The notes: generated from the sequence alone by a model not told the origin. A stretch of DNA of 64,000 bases from Hyaloscypha bicolor E (GCF_002865645.1 NW_020194644.1:945289-1009288), one strand, 5' to 3'; positions 36,000 through 52,050 are shown, numbered from the stretch's first letter. Numbers and translations: made by a program.

Positions 36000-38061
36000 T
36001 TCCCATAGGCAATGCCAACCCGACGACTTGGGACCGAGATTGATTGCAGCGCTTCTCAGTTCCAAACTATTGGGGAGGAATCCTTCGCGACTAGTTACAA
36101 CGCTATGAATAGTGCCTTGCTCGGCCCTCTCCGCCGTGTGCCGAAAGGTATGAAAATATAGATTACATCATGTTGAAATATTACTACTTACCAAGGGTTA
36201 GGTGGTCATTAAAACTAAGCTTTCTCTCCTGACCCGTTCCTCTCAGGGGTAGCAGCATCTACTGGTATCAAGGCACAAAATGCAGCCGGAGTTATCATAG
36301 GTAGGCGACATTTCCTACATTACGAGTAAGAGTGCAACCGAACTGGCAGCATGGGTTCGAGCAGCTCTGTCTATCTTCCAACATGGACGAAAAAAATCTA
36401 CACGAAATTTAGATGTGGCCCCGAGAAGATGCGATCGATGTCTGGGCAATGGCTATTCGCTCTGTTCTACCTTACTATTTCGTTGGCCTTAATACATCGG
36501 ACATGCCTGCTTCCACTAACTATAATACCTACCGCAATGTTCGTGGAAACCACAGCTCTCTTATTCGAAAGATTGGTGGCGATGGTATTGGTCTCCTTAA
36601 GAATGATAACACTAGTGGCGGTGGTCTTCCACTTAACAAGCCTCACCCGATTCCCTATCCCTTCGTCGGGTGAGTAATTACTAGTGTATCAGCCACAGCT
36701 ATGGCACCCAATAAAATTCCTGAAGCCACATAATTTTATGCCCCGCCAGCCAAGCCAGAGCCCCCGCCCACGCCAGTAATGTCTCACCGGACGAAGGGAT
36801 ACCGTGTTTACGCGGGTCCAGCTATGGCTGGTGAGTATCTGCCTTCGTCCTATGAATAACATTTCTAGTTCTGGCATACGTCCCAACTTGGCATGGAGTG
36901 TCCAAGGTACAGATGCCAATATCTTCCAAGGTCATCCGGTCAGTGGTGGTGGCTCTGGTCAACTTTCTCTTCCTTACCTCGTCACCCTTTCCAGTCTCCT
37001 ACACGGCGATCTACGAATGACGACTCTATAATCTGGTGGATCATGAACAACAGTGAGCTCACCACCTTCTCATCAAGACTTAAGCTAACGCTGTCAGCAT
37101 ACACCAGCACGAGCAACGGTCAAACATTCGGAATTGGAGGCGGTACCGGTGTCCCTCGTTCGCTGACCGAATATGCATCCCAATCAGCCGTTTGCCTCGT
37201 TTCATCAATTCATGGTCGGAAGAGGGTGCTGATCGAAGCGAACTTTCCAACACTGACCAGGACAACTTGGTTCTCACCGTTGCCGAGAACTGCAACAATA
37301 CCATCGCCGTAGTCCACGTTTCTAGTTCTCGAGCTCTCGAGGCTTGGATCGAAAACGGCAACACCACAGCACTTATCTACTCGGGCCTCTTTGGTCAGGA
37401 GTCCGGAAACATTATCGCTGATAGTCTCTATGGCGATGTCAACCTGAGCGGAAAATGGATCCATACCATTGCCAAGAACGCATCCGATTATCCTACTTCA
37501 GTCTGCATGGAAATTGAATGCCCTTTCTCTGAGGGTGTATATGTCGATTACCGCTGGCTTGATAAGGAGGACATTGAGCTACGATTTCCACTCGGTCACG
37601 GTCTCAGCTACACTACATTCAGCTACGGAGAAGTCACGACTGCAATTACCAATAGCTTATCTCTGGCTTCTACAAATCCAACTGGACAGCTTGGTTTCGG
37701 TGACCGAGTCGACTTCTACGATGAAATGGTCTCGGTAAACACCACCGTGCAAAATACTGGATCCTTGATCGGTGCCGAAGTCGCTCAATTGTACCTGAGC
37801 TTCCTAGATGAAGCTGATCAGCTAGTCCGTGGCTTGAGAGGATTTGAGAAGTTCAATATTACACCTGGCCAGACTGCCGATATTTCGTTCAGCCTTCATC
37901 GTCGTGATATCAGTTACCGGGACATCTCAGGGCAAAAGTGGGCGATTGCCAGCGGCACACACCTTTTCCCTCGGTTCCAGCTCACGCGATCTGCAAGCAA
38001 ACACTACCTTCATCATTTAAATCCTGGTATCTGTGAGTTTGGGGGTGGTAATGGGGGTTGA
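36000..38061 (+). pseudogene. GH3 beta-glucosidase relic with internal deletion, frameshift and MITE insertion
   Basis: Pieces of a fungal glycoside hydrolase family 3 beta-glucosidase lie in order. N-terminal fragments include TIGEESF..ALLGPLRRVP (about 36060-36150) and STGIKAQNAAGVIIG (36260-36303). Then comes REDAIDVWAMAIRSVLPYYF (from 36420), directly after the stretch expected before the nucleophile domain, so roughly 130 residues with the catalytic Asp appear deleted. HSSLIRKIGGDGIGLLKND and KPHPIP follow, then the MITE, AGPAMAG, WSVQGTDANIFQGHPVSGG, and after a probable intron (about 37053-37097) TFGIGGGTGVP. A one-base loss near 37200 shifts the frame, after which INSWSEEGADRSEL to LGHGLSYTTF and the fibronectin-III-like C-terminus run open to 38061. 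It cannot make active enzyme. Confidence 0.8.
36656..36801. mobile_element. 142-bp MITE with TA duplication inside the GH3 relic
   Basis: The ends TCCCTTCGTCGGGTGAG and (reverse strand) TCCCTTCGTCCGGTGAG form about 25-30 bp of imperfect inverted repeat flanked by TA (36656-36657 and 36800-36801). The terminal ten bases equal those of the palindromic element at 30556, so they belong to one family or share a transposase. Ignoring element plus one TA, the host codons rejoin in frame (HPIP-Y-RVYAGPAMA). Confidence 0.75.
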
Positions 38062-39191
38062 TTAAAACATTTTTGTACATACCTACCTTAGACACTTCAA
38101 AAGTTTGCATCTTCCTTGATTATTGAATTCCATCCCACTTGGTAGCTGAGATCATCATATGGCTCGGAGCCATATTGCTATACTCAATGGGTTTGGAGAT
38201 TTTGTTGTTGTTGGAAACGTTTAAAGTGTTGGGCGCATCTGGGACAATACATGCGGCAAACTGCGCCTCACCTCTACTAGCCGCATCTTATAAATGCCCA
38301 TTTTCAAGCAAATTCATCAAGGGCAAACCGTGTGCCTAAGGCAGGCCCTCGGGACACGGTGAACCCATCTCCGGCTTCACACTACTCCTTTCATCTGCTA
38401 TAGAACCTCGTCAAACTCCCCAAACCGCGGCTCAACAACATTCGTCATCATGGCAAAGCTCAAGACCCAATTTTGGGAGACACACTGGGACATCCTGTCT
38501 CTCCCACTTCATAAGAAGTTGACATAGACCTTCATGCTAACCATGAAATTAGCAAGAGGTTTTGAATGGGATTGGAGGGATTGCATATGGCTTTTGAAAC
38601 CCAAGTATGATACCGAATTGCTTTAATTGCAAAGTTTGGCTTTGTTATCATGTAATTTTGAAAATTCCACACAATGCGTTTACTGGTAGACTAAAAGTAA
38701 TGCGAGGACAGGCTGTGGCTATTCTAACATATTCTTTACGACTGCAAATGATCCTTGACATCTCGCGGACATGAAGTACCCAGCAATTAGAGGTTATCTG
38801 CGCCCATCTTGGTGAACAATACTGAGAGAGAACGTATACATAGGCACTGCAGGGCTGCAAAGTCGGTGCTCCGGTAACAAATGTACAAAGCCCGAGCTGG
38901 CAGGTGCCGAAAAGGCGAGGAGGACTTAGATCTAGACAATCACGAGAGGTTGACGATATCAGTAAGCTACCTATTTGAAAATTTGGAACGGGTATTTTCT
39001 TCTAGTGAGAACCCGACTATAACGCCGTAACCACCGTTTTTTTGTCAAGCATCAATCATGGATCATCCACGCCACTCTCGTATTTTCAGCTCCCAAGGCA
39101 ACCACACAAGCCAACGCCACTCCACCAGGATGCTACCCTGCCATCTACTCTTGAACTGTCACTGTTCTCGCACTCTTTTATCATCAGCCTG
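38062..39191. other. 1.1-kb intergenic region, no supported gene
   Basis: No protein-like ORF and no repeat. It lies between the GH3 relic and the 3' end of the aquaglyceroporin gene. Confidence 0.35.
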
Positions 39192-40666
39192 TCAAACATG
39201 GCTCTCAATCTTCTTGCTCTTCCCACTCCCTGGCCTCAATATCCGCTTCCACCCCATCCAAGGCGTATTAATCGGACTCTCGCCTGTTAATATCATTTGT
39301 CAGCATCTCTCCCCCTTGACCTCACACAATATAAATAACATAAGCAAGGGGAGGCGTAACCACCTGTGAAGATGAACATATCATAAAGCCACCCGCCAAA
39401 CGTGCACCCGCAGAACGGTGCCACCATCGGAATCCAAAAATAGTAGTTACCCGCGCTCCACACTTCGTGGCCGTAGCCGAGCATGTATGATACCAACCTC
39501 GGACCTATTTATCTCGTTAGCTCACATCCCAACTTCACCTCCTTTCTTCATCCCTGTGGGTTCATGAGGGATTTACCGAAGTCCCTAGCCAAATTGATAG
39601 CATACCCCGTCTCCCACCCAAAACAAGCGCCAATCCCAAAAATAACAAAAAATAACATCAAGGGTGTTAAATTCGCTGCGCCCAGATTCCCATTATCCTG
39701 CAACGCATAGATAAGGAACATTAGTATGGTTGATGCGATGAACTCGGAGAAGAATTGCCCGGTGCGTGTCATGAAGGAGGCGGGGTAGGTGCAGAAGATT
39801 CCGGCAGTGCTGTGGTTGGAGAAGCCGGGGACGGTTCGGATGCCGGGCCCGCCTTCGTAAACGTCGATTGCGGATTTGTAGTTTCCTGTGAGGGGGATGA
39901 GTAAAGAGAAAAAGAGAGGGAAGGGCAGAGGAGGGAGTGACGTACCGTAGACGACGGCTGCGGCGCACATTGCGCCAAGGACTTGGGCAACTGCATATCC
40001 AGGCCATTTCTTCCACGGAAACTTGCGGTACACACTGCTCCTCTCAGTTTGTTTGCATGTCTCAAGTGAATGGATTGGAACTAACCAGTTTGCAAACGTG
40101 ACCGCGGGGTTCAGATGAGCTCCGCTGACCTGTTCTCGGTTAGTGATTCGGCCCATCGGATGGTCCGGGGAGGGGATAGAAATGCTTACTCCTGCGGTAT
40201 AGACACCCAGCATAACACCAAGACTAATCCCCGTGTTAGCAACCCCTTGTTTATGGGATGTTCGGATGACGAAACGTACCCCCAACCCCATGAAATCGAT
40301 TGATATGATCCCTTCTCTCCGCCACTGAGAACCACCTGAGCGACGACACTGGGACAATGTTAGTCATTGGTAGAAATAGTGAGGATTCAGGGCTCACCCA
40401 TCACCGAACAGAATCAGTATGAAGACACCAAAGAATTCCGCGAGAGGCTCGCGGAGAACGTGGCGAGTTCTGCTCCACCAGAGCTCTGGCTCGGCTTGTA
40501 CGACTTCATCCTGTGGAATGTGGTGGTCAATTCCTGGACCGTGCTCCTCGTACGGTTTGCGTTCCGAGTCGGAGGAGCTTCCTTCGGCATTGAGGTGTTT
40601 TGCGTGCTCATCGTGAGAAATGGCTGGACTCGAGGGTCCGGGTTTTATTATCTTTTCTTCAGACAT
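39192..40666 (-). CDS. aquaglyceroporin (major intrinsic protein)
   Basis: This is a plasma-membrane channel for water and glycerol. Eight inferred exons (minus strand): 40666-40398, 40348-40280, 40223-40190, 40129-40086, 40034-39946, 39885-39577, 39504-39364 and 39283-39192. They sum to 1,047 nt (348 aa) with all phases consistent. The start is MSEEKIIKPG; the ORF upstream of it has no better ATG context. A hydrophilic N-terminus of about 75 residues precedes the first helix (REPLAEFFGVFILILFGDG). The first pore motif is HLNPAVTFAN. The second reads AINLARDFGP, Asn-Leu-Ala in place of Asn-Pro-Ala, with the Arg and Asp typical of glycerol facilitators retained; this variant is frequent in ascomycete aquaglyceroporins as far as I know. 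The C-terminus ends INTPWMGWKR plus a basic tail. A glycerol kinase lies divergently 2.75 kb away. Confidence 0.92.
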
Positions 40667-45165
<4,499 letters not shown>

Positions 45166-48100
45166 GCTGGTTTGAACGAAGCTGTGAAGTGAAGTTGGGT
45201 TTGGTAAGGGGGAGTGTGGGTTGCGTGCGGGGGAGGGAACGGGGGAGAGGTAGGGAGGAAGAGGAGAGAGAGAGAGAGTGTGTGTGTGTACATATACCAT
45301 TTTACGGAGGCGGCGCAATTCGATATCGTTCCTTCATTTTCCGTGGGGGTATGGGTGATGTTGTGTGGTGTGTCGTGAGATGAATGAAATTCCACCAATC
45401 AGATGCAAGAGGCGTCCTCCTTTCCTCGCCAAATCCGGAGCCTCAACATCATGCGGTCATCCTAAGAATCGAAAAAAAAGGTATGTCGAAAAATCGAACT
45501 ATGAGTTATTCGTTTTCCGAGCGCTATATATATAAAGGACGGCTATCCAGTAAAGCCCGGTGATCCACGGTCTCCGCTCCTTCGCCTTCATTGAGACCTT
45601 CTCAGTCCAGCATTCCCCCACTAATGGTATTTGTATCACAAATGAAGTGGCACAATCTGAACAAGAAACTCGGAAGACTCTGGCCTCTTCGAGCCCGTCA
45701 GTGGATGTGAGTAGCCTAGTGGCGTGTCGAAAGGCATTCCTCTTTGTAGACCGGTTGCGGGCATTTCTCAGCTGCGTCAAGACGCCGAAGGACTTTAGAT
45801 TGCAGTTTCGATTTTTCTTGCCGCCGACATACCGTTGCTCTCAGGTGCTATCTCATTGTTAATGCTTAGTGCCAATTTCCGCTTATAAATAGAGAAATTT
45901 TGGTGCTGGAGACGGTTTGATAGAGGGCAATGGAGATTATAAATATAGGGGAAGGAAGACGGATCAGCCAAGGGTGGATAGGCATTGAACCAATTTCCTA
46001 TAATTGAGCAATTTAACTGGAGAAATCTTAAGCACCAACAGTCTTATACGAATTTCCCTGCAAATTCCTAGAATATCCGATTTAAGGCGCTAGTGCTGGT
46101 AAAAGATGCTCTCTAGAGGCACACTCGTATTCATTATATGTCACCCTTTACCTCTACCAGCCTGCTCCACCTTACATTGGAGAGGCTATAAAACAGTACG
46201 TATTTCTATTTCCCATACTATTTCCTTATGGTCGAAGCACTGGGAAAATGGGCTACTGATTCAAGATGTGCAAACCATGGCCAAACTACAGCTGGCGCCA
46301 AGGGGGGATAGCCGTCTTCCATTCTCACGAGACTTGGATTACGGAAATAAAATTCGGAATTTGGGTAGGTTGTCCCATATTGGTTGTGGCATTGTCAAAT
46401 AAAGTGCTGTTGCCAGGGCTTTGGGCGGTTGTCACTTTTAAAGAGACACTTCTGTATCAACGTACAATGAAGTACGGCCCTGCGGACCCTTATATATAGC
46501 TCTGCGATCTTGAACTTTCTTCCAAATGACAATTAAATTTCAACGAATGCACTAGCCGGGAAGACTCATTCTTGTTCAGCATATGTCATGTACACGGTGC
46601 GGTGTCGATGATGAACACTTTCAACCTCAAGTTTGAGGGATTATATTGGCATTTGAGTTGGACGGCCCTCCATTCCCCGCAGGAGGTGAAAATAGTTTCA
46701 CCGGACGTAGCAGCTTACTACAAGAGAACTGTTAGGCAAATCCTAGATCGCTCTTTTAGAAAATTACTGGATCTTAGATGACGAGTCCTTGACTCCTTGC
46801 CATACCACTCCTCCTATCACGCGCGAAGGAGGGTCTTTGAACGCCGCTAGGTTGTCATGCACTCAAATTTGAGTCACCTGCTGGGCGATTCTCGAGAGAC
46901 CTCGGCTTCCAAAACTAATCATGCTTCGGTAGCTTGACCCCACATTTTTGTCAATTATAAAATCAGTAACTGAAGCATTGTACCGTACAGGCGTATCATT
47001 ATACAGTTTCCCAAGCAGCTTCACTTCACCCAAGCTCCCATATTTAAAACGTGGAAGCTTTGTTCTCGTCCGAGCGATCGCAGAAAGTCATGCTATGGGT
47101 TGGAGAAGCCATTGGCCAAGAGAAGCTCTCAAAAAGGGGAGTAGCAATAATGGGCTTAAGTGGGTTGCTGTCAATAAGCTTCTTGTTGCTAATACTACTG
47201 ATTTTACAAAGCTCGGCGCATGTCAATACGATCAAGCGTTATGGAAACTTCTCCTCAGAACCTAGTTCAACTCCCGATGTTCCGAAATCTGAGATAAAGG
47301 GCAGTCTGCCCTATTATCAATAACAAGTACTCGATCCTCCTTTTCCTTCGTATCAGGTAGAATCTACTAGAGTTCAAAAGGATATGAGTTGTGTGCTTTT
47401 ATAATATATTGTACACAGACCGCGGGGCCTATGATGTAAAGAACCTGCTGGTTTAAGCAATTAGCCCGAGGAGGGAGCCTTAAACGTGCTCCTAATCGAC
47501 TACTTTCCAATATCTTAACTGAGAGAATAGAGAAAAAGCAAGAAAATAAAGGCTACGATAACAACAACAAGAATAGCAAGCAACCCACAGCAAGAAGTAA
47601 AAGAAGATACAATAGCAGCGATAACAACCGGAGTAGTTTGCAATACTCTCCTATCTAGCAAGAAGAATAAAGGCGTAGAGTTAGCCTACCATAATCCATC
47701 TCTAGAGCCAAGTCAGGACAAGTTGTTGAGCTATAGCAATAATTGCAGCAATGAGCTAATATAACAATCCTGAATTGGACGACGATGATTAGGAACCATG
47801 TCCTGCTACGAGGAAACGACCATCCTCATCAAATATCGGCCCAATACACGAGAAGTGCAAGCACTATCTTGCGCAGAGGTCGACCCGACAACATAGACCA
47901 CGCTCCACCCCCCTTTAAAAGTATACTATGTTAATAGAGAGTATTTCGAATTACTTAAGTTTGAGCAAAAGAGCTAAGTGGTTCTATTTTAATTAATTTT
48001 TAAAGATTGCGAAATTAAAACTCGCTTCTGTGTTTGGTCCTCTAGCTCGCTAATGACCCCAGTAATGGGACGTTTATTTTTATCCTCATCCTTCCAACGT

Positions 48101-49009
48101 CCAATGAGAGTGCGTTCTGTGCGATTACGACAAAGACTCTTTGAGGGTTGACGCATTTGCCTCATATCCCACGAATAAGCTCGTCGTGCAGATGCCAGGC
48201 CAAACACTTCTGGCACCTTACAATATAATGTGACAGAGAGTCATGGTTGGTCCCTGCACGGTGACTCAACTGTTCAGGTTTGCATGACAGTGGAGACAAG
48301 CCCCCTTCTTATTGGCCTCGTTCTTGTTCTCGTTCTCGTTTGCAGACGCCCTCCAAGGAAGGCAGACGCCATCAGACGGTTATGGGCATCAAGACCAGCC
48401 TTTCTTCCTTCCTATCACTAGAATTGAAGCCTCATACACGTGCACTTTGATTGGCGGTTTCGCTTAGAATGGGAGGTACTTGCCAATGGCGTGACAGCTC
48501 TACGAGGTGGAGCCTCGCGCAATAAAGAGTCTTTGTAGGAGGAGTTGTATTTACAAGAATACGATGCTAAGGAGAGAAAGAAAAAGGATGTCTGAGTATA
48601 ATTACAGCATTTATACCTCTGATACGCACTAAGCATCGCTTAGCGTATAGGTGTTAAGTGCATACCATAATCACATAAGAATATCCACTATGATCAGGTG
48701 ACGATCCACCAGAGCTTGTCAAAAAGATATATTAATGGGGCGATGATTCGAGCTAAGGCTATGGATCTCACATCATCTTCGCTAATGCAAGCTTTATCTC
48801 TTGCTAAGGATAAATCTAAGCTTCTTGCTCTGTTAAGCTTTATGCTGGTTTATAGGCATATGAGGCAATAAGATGGAGCTTCTCTAGCTAATCCCAGAAC
48901 GCTAATCAATCCAGCTTAAATTAACTTGGTACCTCTAACTTAGTAAGCGCTCGCCCCTCCTGAAAATGAACGTTCAGCTTTAAGCATACATATCAATTTT
49001 CTCTGTAAG
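45166..49009. other. 3.8-kb gene-poor region
   Basis: Only weak candidates are present. A 77-codon ORF from ATG 47090 to 47323 has one strong membrane segment (GLSGLLSISFLLLILLIL). A minus-strand ORF at 47989-48216 (ATG-less, GTG first) reads like a helical fragment (RTERTLIGRWKDEDKNKRP). Neither has a family I know. ATACGC..TAAGCATCGCTTA..GTAT near 48618-48644 is a small hairpin that shares CTGATACGCACTAA with the element at 49010. A TATATATATAAAGG string is at about 45525-45538. Confidence 0.35.
45264..45289 (+). repeat. compound microsatellite (GA)n(GT)n in the glycerol kinase 3' region
   Basis: About eight GA units run directly into about six GT units roughly 100 bp after the stop codon. 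Confidence 0.8.
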
Positions 49010-49327
49010 TAATTGTGCGTCAGGACTTGCACCAAAGCCCCTACGTCCCTGCAGGTTTAGTGCAGATCAGTGATATGGTCTTATTATAGCAATACTGCCA
49101 TGCCTTGTAATTACTTCCTCAATTTCTCAAAATTGAAAGAAGTCAAAAATTGCGTAATTATCGGGCGCACCTCTGTATAATTTTTTGTTTAAAGATCTTT
49201 TATTACTTTGTAAGGTTATTTCAAATTCTAGATTCTTTTTGTTGGGGGAAAAAAGAGACCGTATCGCTGATACGCACTAAACCCACAGGGATGTAGGGGC
49301 TTTGGTGCAAGTCTTGACGCACGATTA
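49010..49327. mobile_element. 318-bp inverted-repeat element (MITE) with 66-bp arms
   Basis: Left arm 49010-49075 and right arm 49262-49327 are reverse complements at about 58 of 66 positions. They start TAAT(T/C)GTGCGTCA and share ACTTGCACCAAAGCCCCTAC. Almost all mismatches are transitions, as expected from C-to-T change. The outermost bases are TA on both sides, so a TA target is possible. The interior is A/T-rich and non-coding. Confidence 0.68.
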
Positions 49328-49559
49328 AGGTACGGAGCAAAAAACCTTATGTGGATACGAAAACGAGAACCCTGCCGAATACTACTCAACCTTTATAAGA
49401 GCTGGGTGATAATCTCTTATGCCGGTAATTTGCTCGGCTGCTCCACTTACAAGTACGTAGCCTCTGTGGATTACTAGTAATATAAAAAGAGGGCGCTGAG
49501 ATGGCTTTTAGCAACAGGTCGTTGATCCGCCACCTCGCGCCTGCGAGCGTACCGCTATA

Positions 49560-51284
49560 ATGTTATGCCTCCGCCTCTCCGTTGTCTTGCTTCCGTTTTT
49601 TTCAAGCCATGTGCTTTCGCTCCCATTTCTTGGTCCATGCGACGAGGTCGTGGTGACGTCAGTTTCAGGGACATACACTGGTATTATCACTGACATCGCC
49701 CCACACGTCCGCCAATTTTTAAAAATGCCCTATGCGCTGTCACCCACTGAATCCCGCCGCTGGCTTCCCCCAATCAAGCCCTCTTCGAACTCCGGCTCCA
49801 CCTACGATGCCACCACATTCCCACCTTCATGTCCCCAATATGTGTCCAGGGTTCCTACGGTACAATCACAGGATGTTCCCGAGTTCCAGATCTTCACGGA
49901 TAGCCAAGGCACTACTGCTGGAGCGTCTGCGGCCGAGACATCGGAAGACTGCCTGTACTTGGCTGTCTGGACCCCGGCTGGCCTCGAGGTTTCCAATCTA
50001 CCGGTGATCATGTTCATCACCGGGGGAGGCTTCTTAACGGGCGGGATAAACATTCCGTACCAGCTCCCACATCACTGGGTCGAGCGGACTCAGGCCCATA
50101 TCGTCGTTACTATCAAGTCGGTACTAGACTGCCGCTAGGACTAGGACACGTCTCTGGCTTTCTTCTAGTTATCGTTTGAATATCATGGGCTTCCCTGATG
50201 CCGCGGGGCTTGAAATACAAAATATTGGTCTGCTAGATCAGCGGATGGCGTAAGTAGCTGATAGAGTTGCAAGCCGAGGGCATGGCTAAATCAGCAGCAG
50301 GCTCGAGTGGGTGCGTGACAACATCGCAGCATTTAGAGGGAATCCGAGCAGAATCATGCTCTGGGTACGTGGATATAGCTTGACCCTGCACTTCTCGCTG
50401 ACTGTTCCCAGGGCCAGTCCGCAGGTGCAGATTCGGTCGATTTCCAAAACTTCGCCTTTCCCAACGACCCCATCGCCTCGAGCTTCTATATGTCCAGCGG
50501 GAACGCCTATCAGCCAATCGTCGTGTCTGATTCAGGGCATAAAAACTTCTCCTTTGTCGCCACTCATTTCGGCTGTGCAGGACTCGATTCATCCCAAGAA
50601 CTAGATTGCATGCGTACCGTGCCTAGCGACGATTTACAGAACTTTGTCGGCCAATATATGGATAACTTCACCCTCGTAGATCCAACTCTGGCTCCTCTAC
50701 GCTTTAACCCCACTGCAGACGAAGTTCTTGTATTCTCCAACTACACGGAAAGGTATGAAAAGGGTCTCGTTGCGGATCGTCCGGCAATAGTCTCCACGAC
50801 AACAAACGAGGGTGTTGTCGCCGTTCCCTACCCTGGGACACCTGGCTCGTCTGCGGTGGGGCAGCCGCCTAATCAGACCGTTGTGGATTTTGCGACCCTA
50901 CTATACTTCCTCCGTCCAGCAGTCTAAACTTCTGTTCTGCGTGCGAAGCTCAATCTAACAACGTATCGCATTCAGTACGCTGGAAACTTCAGCAACGTGT
51001 CACCTCGGCCGTGGCTGGGTGCGTATCACTTATCGGACTTGCCGCCTGTCTTTGGGACGCATGGGGATTTTCGCGGGAGCAGTACGCCGGAGGAGGTCGC
51101 AGTTTCTGAGTCTATGCAGAATAATGTGTTTATGCAAATGCAGGATCCGACTGCCAGGCTAGAAGGAGTTGAGTGGCCAAGCTATAAGGAGGGCGGTGCA
51201 TTAGTGTTTGGGTTGAATGGAACAATTGTACAGAGGGTGAGTGTGAGCGAGATTGACAACGCTTGTGCGGGATTTGGAATATAA
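49560..51284 (+). pseudogene. secreted type-B carboxylesterase/lipase with one in-frame TAA
   Basis: Alpha/beta-hydrolase esterase with signal peptide (MLCLRLSVVLLPFFSSHVLS). Inferred exons 49560-50116, 50169-50249, 50301-50364 and 50412-51284 sum to 1,575 nt with consistent phases. Motifs: EDCLYLAVWTPAG, the oxyanion-hole region MFITGGGFLTGG, YRLNIMGFPDA, the nucleophile elbow GQSAG created by splicing, STTTNEGV (acidic residue) and FGTHGDFR (His). The whole triad is present, but codon TAA at 50925-50927 interrupts the frame between LLYFLRPAV and TSVLRAKLNLTTYR, which plainly continues the family sequence. The stop would remove the His and the C-terminal third. It is a fresh pseudogene or a sequencing error; an intron over the stop fits the family alignment less well. 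Confidence 0.75.
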
Positions 51285-51455
51285 ATATGTTTCGACTGAA
51301 TACGCTTTTGCTGAATACTATTTCTGCTATTTACAGGACCTTTGCAAGATCTTCAAGTGTCTGATCAATAGCATCTTTTGGGAGCTGTAGTAATCTGCTC
51401 CATGAAAACGTCGAAAGAGGCGAGGGCAAGACTACTAGACTTCCAAGCGTATTTC

Positions 51456-52050
51456 TTAACGTGCCACATAACTCATCCTTTTTTCGTCTGTATATTCTGG
51501 ATAGATATAGTACCCGAGGTCGGCAAGATATATCTCGTTGAAGTGCTTCTCTGCTACTGGTGTAGCGCTGCTGCTTCCTTTGAGAATTGTATCCAGTCTC
51601 TTGTAAACAAATCTCTTCCCTTCACGGATGAACCAACAGGCCGTTGCTGCCCAGATAAAGCGTCCACTAGCATATAGAACCAACTGTCTTAGAGCCTGCT
51701 CGCCAGGCCAGCCCGATCCGAGGGTCCACTCCTGCCCAATTATCCCCTGATTGTGTTTCAGGAATAGGGAGATATCATGGTTGATAATCGCCGGAGGTAT
51801 GTTTTGGAGAACAAAGTCCTGGTGTTCAGATTATGGGATATGGAACATGCCATAGAGAATTAAAATTTCAGGTCTGCTGGTGAGAAGGAATCGGGTTTTA
51901 GCTCGGAGCTGCAGAATTATCTTAATGTGGGCTTCATTGTCGCACTCATTAAGGGCATCAATAATAAGCAGAGAGGAAGGCGAAGATAAGCGCCTGTCTA
52001 ACCTATCCCTTATGGCTGCCTCTATCTACTCGTCTGGATTTAGCCCTCTC
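51456..52050 (-). pseudogene. relic of a NACHT-type NTPase (fungal NLR)
   Basis: Minus-strand translation shows the back half of a NACHT domain in order: PDE-stop-IEAAIRDRLDRRL (about 52035), the Walker B segment SLLIIDALNECDNEAHIK, the sensor-like TRFLLTSRPEI, then SEHQDFVLQNIPPAIINHDI, GWPGEQALRQLVLYASG, RFIWAATACWFIREGKR and EKHFNEIYL. Stops interrupt it at the TAG before IEAA and at TAA 51833-51831 just before SEHQDF. The P-loop and the N-terminal and repeat domains are missing. Fungal NLRs act in allorecognition and programmed cell death; this copy is dead. Confidence 0.7.

Noticed and set aside
35844..36065. Minus-strand 73-codon ORF with NNYGNLLYVVQGETN
   Set aside because: Looks somewhat protein-like, but it overlaps the N-terminal GH3 fragments on the plus strand and I could not place it in a family; possibly the far part of the gene split by transposon copy 2.
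47090..47323. 77-codon ORF with one membrane segment as a real gene
   Set aside because: Only a single hydrophobic stretch supports it; no start context, homologue or conserved motif could be recognised, so it is mentioned only within the gene-poor region.
50365..51284. Intron over the TAA at 50925-50927 in the esterase
   Set aside because: The residues on both sides of the stop, including those that would be removed, fit the family alignment without a gap, so a nonsense codon is the simpler reading.
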